This document shows positions 9,395 to 17,457 of a stretch of DNA of 17,457 bases, piece after piece. A program made the translations under genes and the position numbers. How positions within the stretch are numbered: the stretch's first letter is position 1; each line of letters opens with the position of its first letter. The stretch is from Pseudomonadota bacterium (GTDB lineage Bacteria > Pseudomonadota > Alphaproteobacteria > Rhizobiales > Xanthobacteraceae), in contig JAEVZN010000161.1 of the NCBI GenBank assembly GCA_023392205.1, forward strand, positions 1 through 17,457, in the 5' to 3' direction. The notes under the pieces were generated by a model. It worked only from the letters and a program-made list of their open reading frames with translations. It did not search any database and was not told the DNA's origin.

Positions 9395-11546
9395 GGCCCG
9401 ACAAACTCGGATTGGTCATGAAGTATTTCTGAGCGTTGAAAGGCTCCTCGCCTTTCGCGGGCCTTATGCGGGTTGCGGTGCCGTCAGGCAAGACCTTCCA
9501 GCTCTGCTGGTTATCGTTGAAATTCACCACCATGATCTGGTCCAGGACCTGCTCGTGGACCGTGGCATTCGTGATCGGGCACAGCGCTTCGACACGGCGG
9601 TCCAGATTGCGCGGCATCAGGTCGGCCGAGGAGATGTAGACGGTCGATTGCGGGTGCGGAAGTCCATGGCCGCCGCCGAAGCAATAGATCCGTGAATGTT
9701 CGAGGAACCGTCCGACAATCGATTTGGCGCGGATATTGTCGGACAGGCCCGGCAATTCAGGACGCAGACAGCAGATGCCGCGCACCACGATGTCGATCTG
9801 CACACCCGCAGTCGATGCTTCGTAGAGCTTGTCGATGATGCCGGGATCGACCAGCGAATTCAGCTTGAGCCAGATCGCCGCCGGACGGCCGGCCTTTGCA
9901 TGTCCGATCTCGGCCTCGATGTGATCGTAGATACGCTGACGCAGGCTGACCGGCGACACGGCCATCACTTCGAGTTCGCCCGGCTCGGCATAGCCGGTGA
10001 TGAAATTGAAGATGCGTCCGACATCGCGCGCGATCACCGGATCGGCGGTGAAATATGAAAGGTCAGTGTAGATGCGCGCGGTGATCGGATGATAATTGCC
10101 GGTCGCGGCATGCACATAGGTGGCAAGCCTTCCGGCCTCCCGGCGCACGACAAGCGACAGCTTGGCATGTGTCTTCAGTTCGATGAAGCCGAAAACCACC
10201 TGCACTCCGGCGCGTTCGAGATCGCGCGCCCATCGGATATTGGCCTCCTCGTCGAAGCGCGCCTTCAACTCCACCAGCGCCGTCACCGACTTGCCGGCTT
10301 CGGCGGCTTCCGTCAGCGCCTTGACGATCGGCGATTCCGCGGATGTGCGGTATAGCGTCTGCTTGATGGCGATGACGTCGGGATCGCGCGCCGCCTGCTG
10401 CAGGAACTGCACCACCACGTCGAAGGATTCATAGGGGTGCTGGACGATAAAGTCCTTCTGGCGGATCGCCGCGAAACAGTCGCCGCCATGGTCGCGGATG
10501 CGCTCCGGGAAGCGCGGGTTGTAAGGCACAAATAGCAGATCCGGCCGGTCGGTCGACACGATCTCCTTCAGGTCGTTGAGCGCGAGCACACCGTCCACCA
10601 CGAAGGTTTCGTCGTCCTTGACGGTCAGCGCGCGCTGCACGAAGCGGCGCAGGTCTTCCGGCATGCCCTCCTCGAGTTCGAGGCGGATCACCGAGCCGCG
10701 GCGGCGGCGTTTCAGGACTGTCTCGAAGGAGCGCACCAGATCTTCGGATTCCTCCTCGATCTCGATGTCGGAATCGCGAATGACGCGAAAGGCGCCAACG
10801 CCGTTCATCGTGTAGCCAGGGAAGAGCTGAGAGATGAACAGGCACACTGCCTGCTCCAGCGTGATCAGGCGGCGCTGGCTGTCAGCGCTGCGCGGCAGAT
10901 GCACGATGCGTTCGATCTTGTGCGGCACGCGGATCAGCGCATTCATCGCCTTGCCGTCGCTGGAGCTCGACAATTGCAGGGCGAGAGAAAACCCGAGATT
11001 GGGAATGAAGGGAAACGGATGTGCGGGATCGATGGCAAGGGGCGTCAGGACCGGAAAGATCGCGGAAAGGAAATACTCCTCAAGCCACTCACGCTCCTCC
11101 CGTGTCACCGCCTGCCCGTCGACGATGACGATGCCGGCCTCGGCAAGCTGTTCGCGCAACTTTCGCCAATGCGCCTGCTGGTCGGAGGAGAGCACCGAGA
11201 CGACTTCCGCGATCCGCGCCAGTTGCTCGGAGGGGGTCAACCCATCCGGGCTGCGCGCGGTCACTCCGGCCTGCACCTGCCCCTTGAGCGCTGCCACCCG
11301 CACCATGAAAAATTCGTCGAGATTGTTGGCCGAGATCGACAGGAAGCGCACCCGTTCCAGAAGCGGATGTTGCTCGTTGTCGGCTTCGTCGAGCACCCGC
11401 CGGTTGAAGTGCAGCCAGGACAATTCGCGATTGATGAAGCGTTCTGGCCGCGACGCCAAACCGGGTTCCACAGGCGGAACCGGTATCGGACCCTGGGCGG
11501 GTTCGGCATCCAGGACAAGGGCTTCACTGCGATCGTTCATGGCCAT
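9333..11546 (-). CDS. ppk1: polyphosphate kinase 1
   Basis: Reversibly polymerises the gamma phosphate of ATP into polyphosphate, through a phosphohistidine intermediate, usually membrane-associated. The 737-residue product matches PPK1 throughout: [19 protein letters not shown] near the N-terminus, [18 protein letters not shown]-site segment IKQTLYRTS, and C-terminal [24 protein letters not shown]460 (KTHAKLS) fits the autophosphorylated histidine (E. coli H435), with the second conserved H479 ([10 protein letters not shown]) at the expected 19-residue distance. The ATG at 11546 has GGGA about 8 bases upstream; a second ATG lies two codons later. The gene follows hdaA by 81 bases, a gap holding a Pho-box-like repeat, and its last 62 bases overlap ppx. 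Confidence 0.97.
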   Translation of the reverse strand: MAMNDRSEALVLDAEPAQGPIPVPPVEPGLASRPERFINRELSWLHFNRRVLDEADNEQHPLLERVRFLSISANNLDEFFMVRVAALKGQVQAGVTARSPDGLTPSEQLARIAEVVSVLSSDQQAHWRKLREQLAEAGIVIVDGQAVTREEREWLEEYFLSAIFPVLTPLAIDPAHPFPFIPNLGFSLALQLSSSSDGKAMNALIRVPHKIERIVHLPRSADSQRRLITLEQAVCLFISQLFPGYTMNGVGAFRVIRDSDIEIEEESEDLVRSFETVLKRRRRGSVIRLELEEGMPEDLRRFVQRALTVKDDETFVVDGVLALNDLKEIVSTDRPDLLFVPYNPRFPERIRDHGGDCFAAIRQKDFIVQHPYESFDVVVQFLQQAARDPDVIAIKQTLYRTSAESPIVKALTEAAEAGKSVTALVELKARFDEEANIRWARDLERAGVQVVFGFIELKTHAKLSLVVRREAGRLATYVHAATGNYHPITARIYTDLSYFTADPVIARDVGRIFNFITGYAEPGELEVMAVSPVSLRQRIYDHIEAEIGHAKAGRPAAIWLKLNSLVDPGIIDKLYEASTAGVQIDIVVRGICCLRPELPGLSDNIRAKSIVGRFLEHSRIYCFGGGHGLPHPQSTVYISSADLMPRNLDRRVEALCPITNATVHEQVLDQIMVVNFNDNQQSWKVLPDGTATRIRPAKGEEPFNAQKYFMTNPSLSGRGKSLKESTPKRLTRHKERR

Positions 11547-11585
11547 TCAGGGATTCCCGGCAAACCCTATCGGTACAGGACAATC

Positions 11586-11603
11586 GTGACTGATCAGTGA
11601 CTT
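11586..11603 (-). promoter_or_regulatory. candidate Pho box (PhoB site) upstream of ppk
   Basis: On the ppk-sense strand AAGTCAC (11603-11597), four bases, then CAGTCAC (11592-11586) form two 7-base half-sites at 11-base periodicity. The GTCA core and spacing match the PhoB consensus CTGTCAT-N4-CTGTCAT/C. The second half fits well; the first matches only in its core. A TACCGA hexamer (11575-11570), a weak -10, follows 10 bases after the repeat, the arrangement seen at PhoB-activated promoters. The centre also reads as a perfect 10-base palindrome, ACTGATCAGT (11589-11598), so a dimeric operator of another regulator is an alternative. Confidence 0.35.
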
Positions 11604-11627
11604 GGCGCCGGCACCTGCAGCGCAGAC

Positions 11628-12305
11628 TTACCGGCCGGCCTCGCGGAACAGTTCGACGGCGAGCGCCCTTGTCACCGGCCGACCCCGCTGCAATGCGGCT
11701 TTGTCCAGATTGTCCACGGCTTTGCGCACCGAGGCAAATGTCCGCTCGACCCGGAGCGCCAGATAGGCGATCAAAGCCTCGTCAACGGCAAGCTGCCGGT
11801 CCGCGAACAGCTTGACCATGACCGCCCGCAGCAAGGCGTCGTCGGGCATGGACAGCGCCGCGATCGGGATTGAGCGCAACCGCGACACGAGGTCGGGGAG
11901 CCGGACCGGCCAATGGGCCGGCGCTGCGGGGCCGGTGATGAGGAGCGAGGGCGCGGTCTCACGCACCAGATTCAGGAGGTGAAACAGGGTGCGATCCTCG
12001 CATTCGCCGCTGTCGCAATCCTCCAGCACCAGTGCCCCGGCCGAAAGCGCGTCAGGAACAGCCTCGGCCTTCAGTGAGCGCGCCCGGACGATCTGCGCTC
12101 CTGAAGCCTGCGCCCAGATGGCAGCCAGATGGCTCTTACCGCTCCCCTCCGGCCCGGTGATGGCGATGGCATGCGCCGGCCAGTCCGGCCAGCGTTCGAT
12201 CATCGCGAGCGCAGCCGCGTTCGACGGACCTTCAAGAAAGTCATCCCGGCTCAGCCGGGCCTGGTGATCGAGCGAGAGTGCAAGCTGCTTTGGACCGGTG
12301 GCCAT
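11628..12305 (-). CDS. hdaA: HdaA, regulatory inactivator of DnaA (Hda family)
   Basis: A DnaA-like AAA+ protein that, bound to the DNA-loaded beta clamp, stimulates ATP hydrolysis by DnaA and so prevents re-initiation of replication. The 225-residue size fits Hda, which has the AAA+ domain but lacks the DNA-binding domain of DnaA. The N-terminus contains a clamp-binding-like QLALSL (Q7-L12). Walker A is GPEGSGKS (51-58), Walker B ALVLEDCD (91-98), and an arginine-finger-type segment PDLVSRLR ends at R144. The C-terminal lid has the RTFASVRKAVDNLDKAAL helix typical of the family. The ATG at 12305 is 4 bases from the stop of the AI-2E/PerM family gene, indicating one transcript. A DnaA proper is excluded by length. 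Confidence 0.93.
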   Translation of the reverse strand: MATGPKQLALSLDHQARLSRDDFLEGPSNAAALAMIERWPDWPAHAIAITGPEGSGKSHLAAIWAQASGAQIVRARSLKAEAVPDALSAGALVLEDCDSGECEDRTLFHLLNLVRETAPSLLITGPAAPAHWPVRLPDLVSRLRSIPIAALSMPDDALLRAVMVKLFADRQLAVDEALIAYLALRVERTFASVRKAVDNLDKAALQRGRPVTRALAVELFREAGR

Positions 12306-12309
12306 CGCG

Positions 12310-13434
12310 TCAGCCGGAATTGACCCCGGTATAATACGGGCTGGCCAGATATTGCCGCAGCAGAAAGCGCACCAGTACGCCGATCACCGCTGCGATCGGC
12401 ACAGCCAGCAGCAATCCGACAAAGCCGAACAGCACGCCGAAGGCAATCAGCGCGAACATCAGCCAGACCGGGTGCAGTCCGGTCTCCTTGCCGACCAGGA
12501 CCGGTTGCAGGAAATTGCCCTCGAAGAACTGACCGACGAGGAAGATGGCAACGACCACCGCCGGCATGATCCAGTCCGGCCAGAACTGGGCAAGCGCCAC
12601 GCCGACGGCCAGAAGAAAGCCGACCATCGTACCGATATAGGGCGCGAAACTCAGAAAAGCCGCGACCATACCGATCAGCAACCCGAAATGCAGCCCGACC
12701 GAGATCAGCGCGATCGAGTAGAAAGTGCCGAGGATCAGGCAGACCAAAGCCTGCCCACGCACGAAACCGGACAGCGCCGAATCCATCTCGCGGACCAGCG
12801 ACCGCACCGTCTCGCGATGCGGGATCGGAATCCAGGAATCGACCTTGGCGACCATCCGCTCCCAGTCCAGCAGCAGATAGAAGGTCACGATGGGCGTGAT
12901 CACCAGAAGCGAGATGACCGATACCAGCGCCTTCCCGCCCGACCAGACCGATCCGGCGACGCCGCCCAGCCAGCCTGCAACCACTGAAGCCGCATTACCC
13001 AGCGATTGCTGCGCCTCGGGGAGTTTCTCGCCGATATATTGCCCAAGCCAGGTCTGGCTCTGTTCCTGGATGATCTGCCGCACCCGTTCGACATATTCCG
13101 GGACACGCTGCACGAAGCCCGCGACCTGTTCGCCCAGCACCGGTACGATCAGCACAATCGCGAGCACGAGCAGAATGATGGCGATCAGCACGATTACGAC
13201 GGTGGCGATGGTGCGGCTCAGGCCGAGCTTCTGCAGCTTGCGCACCGACGGATCGAGCAGATAGGCCAGACCCATGCCGGCCACGAATGGCAACAGCACG
13301 TCGTTGAGCAACCACAAAATCAGGATGAAAACGACAAGCGCGCCGAACCAGAACAGCAATTGCCGGCGCAGGGGGACTGGCGCGCGCGGATCCAGAGGGG
13401 CCTGCCCCGCCGGGCCCGATATGGTCGTGGTCAT
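12310..13434 (-). CDS. AI-2E/PerM family transporter-like membrane protein
   Basis: A 374-residue integral inner-membrane protein of the AI-2E (PerM/YdiK/TqsA) family. Hydrophobic segments are visible at about 26-60 (two spans), 75-101, 167-192, and a run of four or more from about 215 to 365. The long polar stretch between (about 102-165, with EQVAGFVQRVPEYVERVRQII) is the predicted periplasmic amphipathic region seen in this family. A C-terminal VPIAAVIGVLVRFLLRQY segment is also typical. Some relatives export autoinducer-2 and others act in ion transport, so the substrate here is unknown. The ATG at 13434 is preceded by GGAG at a good distance. It lies between the phosphatidyltransferase gene (27-base gap) and hdaA (4-base gap), an arrangement that implies an operon. 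Confidence 0.9.
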   Translation of the reverse strand: MTTTISGPAGQAPLDPRAPVPLRRQLLFWFGALVVFILILWLLNDVLLPFVAGMGLAYLLDPSVRKLQKLGLSRTIATVVIVLIAIILLVLAIVLIVPVLGEQVAGFVQRVPEYVERVRQIIQEQSQTWLGQYIGEKLPEAQQSLGNAASVVAGWLGGVAGSVWSGGKALVSVISLLVITPIVTFYLLLDWERMVAKVDSWIPIPHRETVRSLVREMDSALSGFVRGQALVCLILGTFYSIALISVGLHFGLLIGMVAAFLSFAPYIGTMVGFLLAVGVALAQFWPDWIMPAVVVAIFLVGQFFEGNFLQPVLVGKETGLHPVWLMFALIAFGVLFGFVGLLLAVPIAAVIGVLVRFLLRQYLASPYYTGVNSG

Positions 13435-13461
13435 GGTGACTCCGCCTCCGCCTGCCGGCCC

Positions 13462-14025
13462 TTAATGCGCCGCTCCGTTGGTACCGAAATGACGGAGCCA
13501 CTCCGCGACATAGAAGGCGATCGAAAGCAACGTCAAGACAGTCACCAGCCCCATCAGGACCGGGACGGCCCAGCCGGCATCGAATTCGAAGCCGAGCGAG
13601 CCCAGCACCAGGCCCGCGAGCAGGATCTGCGCCAGGGTGTTGGCCTTGGAGACCGGGTGCGGCCGCACCGGCATCGGCCGGTTCATAAACGCCGCCACCA
13701 GGAAGCCGCCGACAATCAGGATATCGCGCGACACGACCAGGATTACCATCCAGCGCGGCAATGCCTCGCTGATGCCCAGCGCCACATAGATCGAGACGAT
13801 CAGCGCCTTGTCGGCAATCGGGTCGAGAAGCGCACCCAGTTCGCTCGCCATGTTGAAGCGCTTGGCCAGAAAGCCGTCCACCGCGTCGCTGATCCCCGCG
13901 GTCACGAACAGCAGGAACGCGGCCAGCATCTGGCCGGAGGTAATCGCCCAGATAATGAGCGGCACGCAGAGAATGCGCGCCATGGTGATCAGGTTCGGAA
14001 TGCTCAAACGTTCAGGTCCCGGCAC
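13462..14025 (-). CDS. CDP-alcohol phosphatidyltransferase (PgsA-like)
   Basis: A 187-residue membrane enzyme of the CDP-alcohol phosphatidyltransferase family, which transfers a phosphatidyl group from CDP-diacylglycerol to a small alcohol. The signature runs D47-x2-D50-G51-x2-A54-K55-x8-G64-x3-D68-x3-D72; the usual Arg after A54 is Lys, followed by R56. About five hydrophobic segments are visible (around 18-45, 75-90, 93-111, 128-145 and 150-172). PgsA (phosphatidylglycerophosphate synthase) is the nearest match, and the [11 protein letters not shown]-terminus supports this. The glycerol-3-phosphate specificity is not shown by sequence alone, and alphaproteobacteria often have several paralogues. 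The GTG at 14025 lacks a Shine-Dalgarno and abuts a hairpin. The TTG at 14007, preceded by GGACC, would give MSIPNLIT and may be the real start. Confidence 0.88.
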   Translation of the reverse strand: MPGPERLSIPNLITMARILCVPLIIWAITSGQMLAAFLLFVTAGISDAVDGFLAKRFNMASELGALLDPIADKALIVSIYVALGISEALPRWMVILVVSRDILIVGGFLVAAFMNRPMPVRPHPVSKANTLAQILLAGLVLGSLGFEFDAGWAVPVLMGLVTVLTLLSIAFYVAEWLRHFGTNGAAH

Positions 14026-14028
14026 AGG

Positions 14029-14050
14029 AAGGCCGGACGGAACCGGCCTT
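14029..14050. repeat. perfect inverted repeat upstream of the phosphatidyltransferase start
   Basis: AAGGCCGG (14029-14036) and CCGGCCTT (14043-14050) are perfect 8-base arms around a 6-base loop. In the leftward transcript this hairpin would end 3 bases before the GTG at 14025. No T-run follows on either strand, so it does not look like an intrinsic terminator. It could hide a ribosome binding site or be a dimeric operator for the divergent spacer. Confidence 0.6.
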
Positions 14051-14075
14051 ATCCCAGTATAGCTTCATCAAGGCA

Positions 14076-14104
14076 TTGCACATAATGCGATTCCCGCGCT
14101 ACGA
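14076..14104 (+). promoter_or_regulatory. candidate promoter for purM-purN
   Basis: TTGCAC (14076-14081) and CTACGA (14099-14104) are separated by 17 bases and resemble an alphaproteobacterial housekeeping promoter. The predicted start near 14111 would leave a leader of about 20 bases before the ATG at 14130, which agrees with that ATG being the true purM start. A GCATT/AATGC inverted repeat (14073-14088) overlaps the -35. Weak by itself. Confidence 0.3.
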
Positions 14105-14129
14105 CGCGCGCAAACTGGACACACACGAC

Positions 14130-15209
14130 ATGTCTGAAAGGCAGGGCCTCACCTACGGGCAGGCGGGCGTCGATATCGACGCGGGCAACCGGATGGTTGA
14201 CCTGATCAAACCGTTGGTTCGTGCCACGGCGCGGCCCGGCGCCGACGCCGAGATCGGCGGCTTTGGCGGCCTGTTCGACCTCTCGCGCAGCGGCTTCAAA
14301 GATCCCATCCTGGTGGCCGCGACCGACGGGGTCGGCACCAAGGTGAAGATCGCCATCGACACCGGTCTGCATGGCAGTATCGGGATCGATCTGGTGGCCA
14401 TGTCGGTCAACGACCTGGTCGTGCAGGGTGCAGAGCCGCTATTCTTTCTCGATTACTTTGCCTGCTCAAAGCTCGACCCGGAGGTCGGGGCAAAGGTCGT
14501 GTCCGGCATTGCCGAAGGCTGCCGGCTGTCGGGCTGCGCGCTGATCGGCGGAGAGACCGCCGAGATGCCGGGCCTCTATCAGCCCGGCGATTACGATCTG
14601 GCCGGGTTTGCGGTCGGAGCCGCCGAGCGCGGCACGCTTCTGCCGCGCCGCGATGTCGCGAAAGGCGATGTCATTCTCGGGCTTGCATCCTCCGGCGTTC
14701 ACTCGAACGGCTTTTCACTGGTCCGGAAGGTGGTCGAGCGGTCGGGTCTCGGCTGGGACGCCCCTGCTCCCTTCGATCCGCAACTTACGCTCGGCCAGGC
14801 CATGCTGGTGCCGACGCGCCTTTACGTGAAGAGCTGCCTCGCCGCGATCCGCAAGACTTCCGGCGTGAAGGCACTCGCGCATATCACGGGTGGCGGATTT
14901 CCCGACAACATTCCGCGCGCGTTGCCGGACGGACTCGGCGCGCATATCGATCTGCCCGCGGTAACGGCGCTGCCGGTCTTCAAATGGCTGGCACAGGCGG
15001 GTAATATCGACATGCACGAGATGTTGCGCACCTTCAATTGCGGGATCGGCATGATCGCCGTCGTGGCGCCTGATCGCTTCGACGAGGTCACGCGCGTGCT
15101 GACCGGTGAAGGCGAGCATGTGATGCGGATCGGCAGCATCGTTGCTGCTGACGGCGGCGAGCGCGTCACCTATTCCGGGTCGCTCGATCTGGCTTTTGTG
15201 CCGCAGTGA
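14130..15209 (+). CDS. purM: phosphoribosylformylglycinamidine cyclo-ligase (AIR synthetase)
   Basis: Catalyses ATP-dependent ring closure of formylglycinamidine ribonucleotide to aminoimidazole ribonucleotide, a mid-pathway step of purine synthesis in the cytoplasm. The 359-residue product shows the PurM landmarks in order: [14 protein letters not shown] at the N-terminus, [57 protein letters not shown] and [13 protein letters not shown]. The ATG at 14130 was chosen because it puts LTYGQAGV where the family has it and gives the usual length. Upstream in-frame TTG (14076) and ATG (14085) would add 15-18 residues of unfamiliar sequence and overlap the putative promoter. Its TGA overlaps the possible GTG start of purN, indicating translational coupling. 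It diverges from the phosphatidyltransferase operon. Confidence 0.96.
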   Translation: MSERQGLTYGQAGVDIDAGNRMVDLIKPLVRATARPGADAEIGGFGGLFDLSRSGFKDPILVAATDGVGTKVKIAIDTGLHGSIGIDLVAMSVNDLVVQGAEPLFFLDYFACSKLDPEVGAKVVSGIAEGCRLSGCALIGGETAEMPGLYQPGDYDLAGFAVGAAERGTLLPRRDVAKGDVILGLASSGVHSNGFSLVRKVVERSGLGWDAPAPFDPQLTLGQAMLVPTRLYVKSCLAAIRKTSGVKALAHITGGGFPDNIPRALPDGLGAHIDLPAVTALPVFKWLAQAGNIDMHEMLRTFNCGIGMIAVVAPDRFDEVTRVLTGEGEHVMRIGSIVAADGGERVTYSGSLDLAFVPQ

Positions 15210-15217
15210 CGGCAACA

Positions 15218-15895
15218 ATGCCGCGCAAGCGCACGGCGATCCTGATTTCCGGACGTGGATCGAACATGCGTGCGCTGATCGAGGCGGCGCAGGATCGGGA
15301 ATTCCCTGCAGCGATCGTCCTTGTCGTCTCGAATGTGCCCGATGCCGGCGGCCTTGCCTTTGCCGCCGAGGCCGGCATCGCAACGTCCGTGGTGGATCAT
15401 CGCGTGTTCGGCAGCGACCGCCAGGCCTTCGAGACCACACTCGATAAGGCCCTGACCGAACACGGTATTGAACTGGTCTGTCTTGCGGGCTTCATGCGGC
15501 TATTGACGGCATGGTTTGTCGGGCGATGGAGCGGACGGCTTCTGAACATCCATCCGGCCCTGTTGCCGCAATTCAAGGGGCTCGACACCCATCGCCGCGC
15601 GATTGAATCCGGCGTCACGACGCATGGCGCCACCGTCCATTTTGTGGTGCCGGAAATGGATTCCGGCCCGATCGTGGCGCAGGGTGTGGTGCCCGTCCAC
15701 ACGGACGATACGGAGGCGAAGCTGGCGAAACGCGTACTCGACATAGAGCATCGGATCTATCCGCTTGCATTGCGGCTGGTAGCTTCGGGCGATGTGGAAA
15801 TGACCGATAGCGGATGCCGTCTCAACGCGCCCCTTGGCGACGACGACGCCCGTTATATCCCGTGCGCGGCGCGCGCAAGGTCAGACATGACCTGA
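15218..15895 (+). CDS. purN: phosphoribosylglycinamide formyltransferase (GAR transformylase 1)
   Basis: Transfers the formyl group of 10-formyltetrahydrofolate to glycinamide ribonucleotide in purine synthesis. The phosphate-binding LISGRGSN (9-16) is followed by LAGFMRLL, the catalytic segment NIHPALLPQFKG with N110 and H112, and HGATVHFVVPEMDSGPI with D148, so the active-site triad is complete. The product is 225 residues from the ATG at 15218, close to family length. The GTG at 15206 overlaps the purM stop as GTGA and would add only four residues. Coupling to purM is likely with either start, and neither has a strong ribosome binding site. The last 15 bases overlap the end of the convergent molybdopterin oxidoreductase gene. 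Confidence 0.95.
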   Translation: MPRKRTAILISGRGSNMRALIEAAQDREFPAAIVLVVSNVPDAGGLAFAAEAGIATSVVDHRVFGSDRQAFETTLDKALTEHGIELVCLAGFMRLLTAWFVGRWSGRLLNIHPALLPQFKGLDTHRRAIESGVTTHGATVHFVVPEMDSGPIVAQGVVPVHTDDTEAKLAKRVLDIEHRIYPLALRLVASGDVEMTDSGCRLNAPLGDDDARYIPCAARARSDMT

Positions 15896-17457
15896 ACGGG
15901 GGATTTCGGCGTCCGGGGCGGCGGGCTTCACCCAGACCTTGTTGTCATGAAACGCCGCACCGCCATAGGGCGCGATGGCATCGGCGCCCGTCAACGAATT
16001 GATCCCGCATCCATCTTCATAGGCAGTGTTCGGCCAGATCGATTCCGCGATCACCACGCCGGGCCGCACGCCATCGAAACACTTCGCGTGCAAAATCACG
16101 ACACCGCGTGTGTTGCCGACCCGGATACGCGCGCCATCGTCGATCCGGTGTTTCGCAGCATCGGCCGGGTGAATGAACAAAGTCGGCCGCCCTTCCCGCT
16201 TGATCGATGACGGCGTCTCGTTGAAGGACGAGTTGAGAAATTGCCGCGCCGGAGAGGTCGCCAGCCGGAATGGATGCGTATCGTCCGCAATCTCCACGCT
16301 CTCCCAGTAATCGGGCAAGGCCGGCATGTCGGCTGCGGGGCCTGCGAGCCAAGGCGACTTGAAAGGAACGCTGGTCCAGTCTGGCTTGAAACGGAATTTG
16401 CCATCCGGCCATTTGAACCCATTCAGATAATGCGCGGTCTCGAACGGCGGCTGGCAATCGATCCAGCGCTCGCGTTCGAGCGTTTCGAGATCGCCCCATC
16501 CCGAATGCTGCAACGTCCAGTCGATCAATTCGCGCGGCGACATCGCAAAACCGGGATGTGATGCACCCAGTCGCTGCGCCAGCCCGCAAATCACTTCATG
16601 ATTGGAGCGGCATTCGCCCGGCGCGTCGATCAGCTTCGGACCGAGCAGAATGTATTGGCTGCCGCCCGCCTGATAGACGTCGTCATGTTCCATGAACATG
16701 GTGGCCGGCAGCACGATATCGGCCATGGCCGCCGTCTCGGTCATGAATTGCTCGTGCACGCAGACGAACAGATCCTCGCGCGCGAAGCCACGCTTGACGT
16801 TGTTCTGATCCGGCGCGACCGAGACCGGATTGGTATTCTGGATCAGCATGGCATCGACGGGCGGCCCGCCATGCAGCGCATCGCGCTCGCCGTTCAGGAT
16901 TGCGCCGATGCGGGACTGATCGAGCATGCGCACGTTCGGGTCGCGCAGATCCGACCCTTCGATCATCGACTTGTTCCAGTGATAGATTGCGCCGTTATTG
17001 TGAAAGGCGCCGCCGCCTTCATATTGCCAGGCGCCGGTCACGACCGGAATGCAGCTTGCCGCATGCATGTTGACTGCGCCGTTGCGTGAACGCGAAAACC
17101 CATAGCCAAGACGGAAGAAAGCGCGCCTGTTCTGCGCGACGAGCTTTGCAAACTCCTCAATCGTCTCCGCCGGACAGCCGGTGATGGCGGCTGCCCATTG
17201 CGGGCTGCGCGACGTCACATGCGCTTCAAGCTCACGCGGGGCGTCTGCATACTTATCGAGATACTCCCAGTCTGCTGCGCCATCGCGAAACAGGCAATGC
17301 ATCACGGCGCAGGCCAGCGCCCCGTCGGTGCCGGGCTTGATCAGCACCGGCAGATCGGCCTGCTGCATGGTGCCGTTCATGTAGATGTCGACAGCGACGA
17401 TCTTTGCGCCGCGCTCCTTGCGAGCGCGGGTGGCATGCGTCATCACATTGACCTGCG
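15881..17457 (-). CDS. molybdopterin-dependent oxidoreductase, C-terminal part (5' end outside window)
   Basis: The frame is open through the right edge, so the 524 residues visible are the C-terminal portion of a larger enzyme of the DMSO reductase/formate dehydrogenase superfamily. A GTG at 17446 is inside the conserved QVN-VMTHATRARKERGAKIVAVD segment and is not a start. The middle part has the LIQNTNPVSVAPD and VCVHEQFMTETAAMADIVLPATMFMEHDD segments that line the bis-MGD cofactor. The C-terminal molybdopterin-dinucleotide-binding domain covers about the last 130 residues (SPARQFLNSSFNE through PNTAYEDGCGINSLTG). Any N-terminal iron-sulfur motif would lie outside the window. The molybdenum ligand is also not visible, so the substrate cannot be assigned. 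It converges on purN with a 15-base tail overlap and belongs to another transcription unit. Confidence 0.9.
   Translation of the reverse strand, partial: QVNVMTHATRARKERGAKIVAVDIYMNGTMQQADLPVLIKPGTDGALACAVMHCLFRDGAADWEYLDKYADAPRELEAHVTSRSPQWAAAITGCPAETIEEFAKLVAQNRRAFFRLGYGFSRSRNGAVNMHAASCIPVVTGAWQYEGGGAFHNNGAIYHWNKSMIEGSDLRDPNVRMLDQSRIGAILNGERDALHGGPPVDAMLIQNTNPVSVAPDQNNVKRGFAREDLFVCVHEQFMTETAAMADIVLPATMFMEHDDVYQAGGSQYILLGPKLIDAPGECRSNHEVICGLAQRLGASHPGFAMSPRELIDWTLQHSGWGDLETLERERWIDCQPPFETAHYLNGFKWPDGKFRFKPDWTSVPFKSPWLAGPAADMPALPDYWESVEIADDTHPFRLATSPARQFLNSSFNETPSSIKREGRPTLFIHPADAAKHRIDDGARIRVGNTRGVVILHAKCFDGVRPGVVIAESIWPNTAYEDGCGINSLTGADAIAPYGGAAFHDNKVWVKPAAPDAEIPRSGHV

Noticed and set aside
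14076..14129. Longer purM starting at TTG 14076 or ATG 14085
   Set aside because: The added residues are not typical of PurM, and the region overlaps a plausible promoter whose predicted start fits the ATG at 14130.
17444..17446. GTG as the start of the molybdopterin oxidoreductase
   Set aside because: The frame continues to the window edge, and the codon lies within a conserved segment of the family, so the true start is outside.

Overview
The window is GC-rich, densely coding chromosomal DNA from an alphaproteobacterium, most likely of the order Hyphomicrobiales (Rhizobiales; Bradyrhizobium/Xanthobacteraceae-like). This rests on protein sequences (AspRS, HdaA, PPK1, PurM/PurN recognised by motif), strong G/C preference at third codon positions, and gene order. 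I cannot name a genus from sequence alone. It holds 12 protein genes, two of them cut by the window edges. I see no tRNA, rRNA, CRISPR array, insertion sequence or prophage, and no gene-free stretch longer than about 160 bases.

Layout, left to right. (1) The C-terminal part of a DUF2254 membrane protein (+) meets aspS (-); their stop codons share one CTAG. (2) A 157-base divergent spacer separates aspS from a rightward three-gene run: a thiamine-pyrophosphate (TPP) enzyme of unknown substrate, rnd (RNase D) and oligopeptidase B, with gaps of 8 and 6 bases. (3) This run converges with a leftward block whose transcription order is CDP-alcohol phosphatidyltransferase, AI-2E/PerM-family membrane protein, hdaA, ppk, ppx. 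Spacings are 27, 4 and 81 bases, and ppk/ppx overlap by 62 bases. (4) A 104-base divergent spacer leads to rightward purM-purN. (5) purN overlaps tail-to-tail with the C-terminal part of a large molybdopterin oxidoreductase (-) that runs off the right edge.

The content is mostly housekeeping: aspartyl-tRNA synthesis, 3' RNA trimming, polyphosphate synthesis and breakdown, regulatory inactivation of DnaA, phospholipid synthesis, and two steps of purine synthesis. The purM-purN / perM / hda / ppk-ppx grouping recalls the neighbourhood of the same genes in E. coli, so it may be an old linkage rather than chance. I found no convincing new multi-gene system. The points most worth a second look are a Pho-box-like direct repeat upstream of ppk, a long Lys/Arg-rich N-terminal extension on Ppx encoded partly inside ppk, a perfect hairpin just upstream of the CDP-alcohol phosphatidyltransferase start, and the unassigned TPP enzyme next to rnd and a peptidase.
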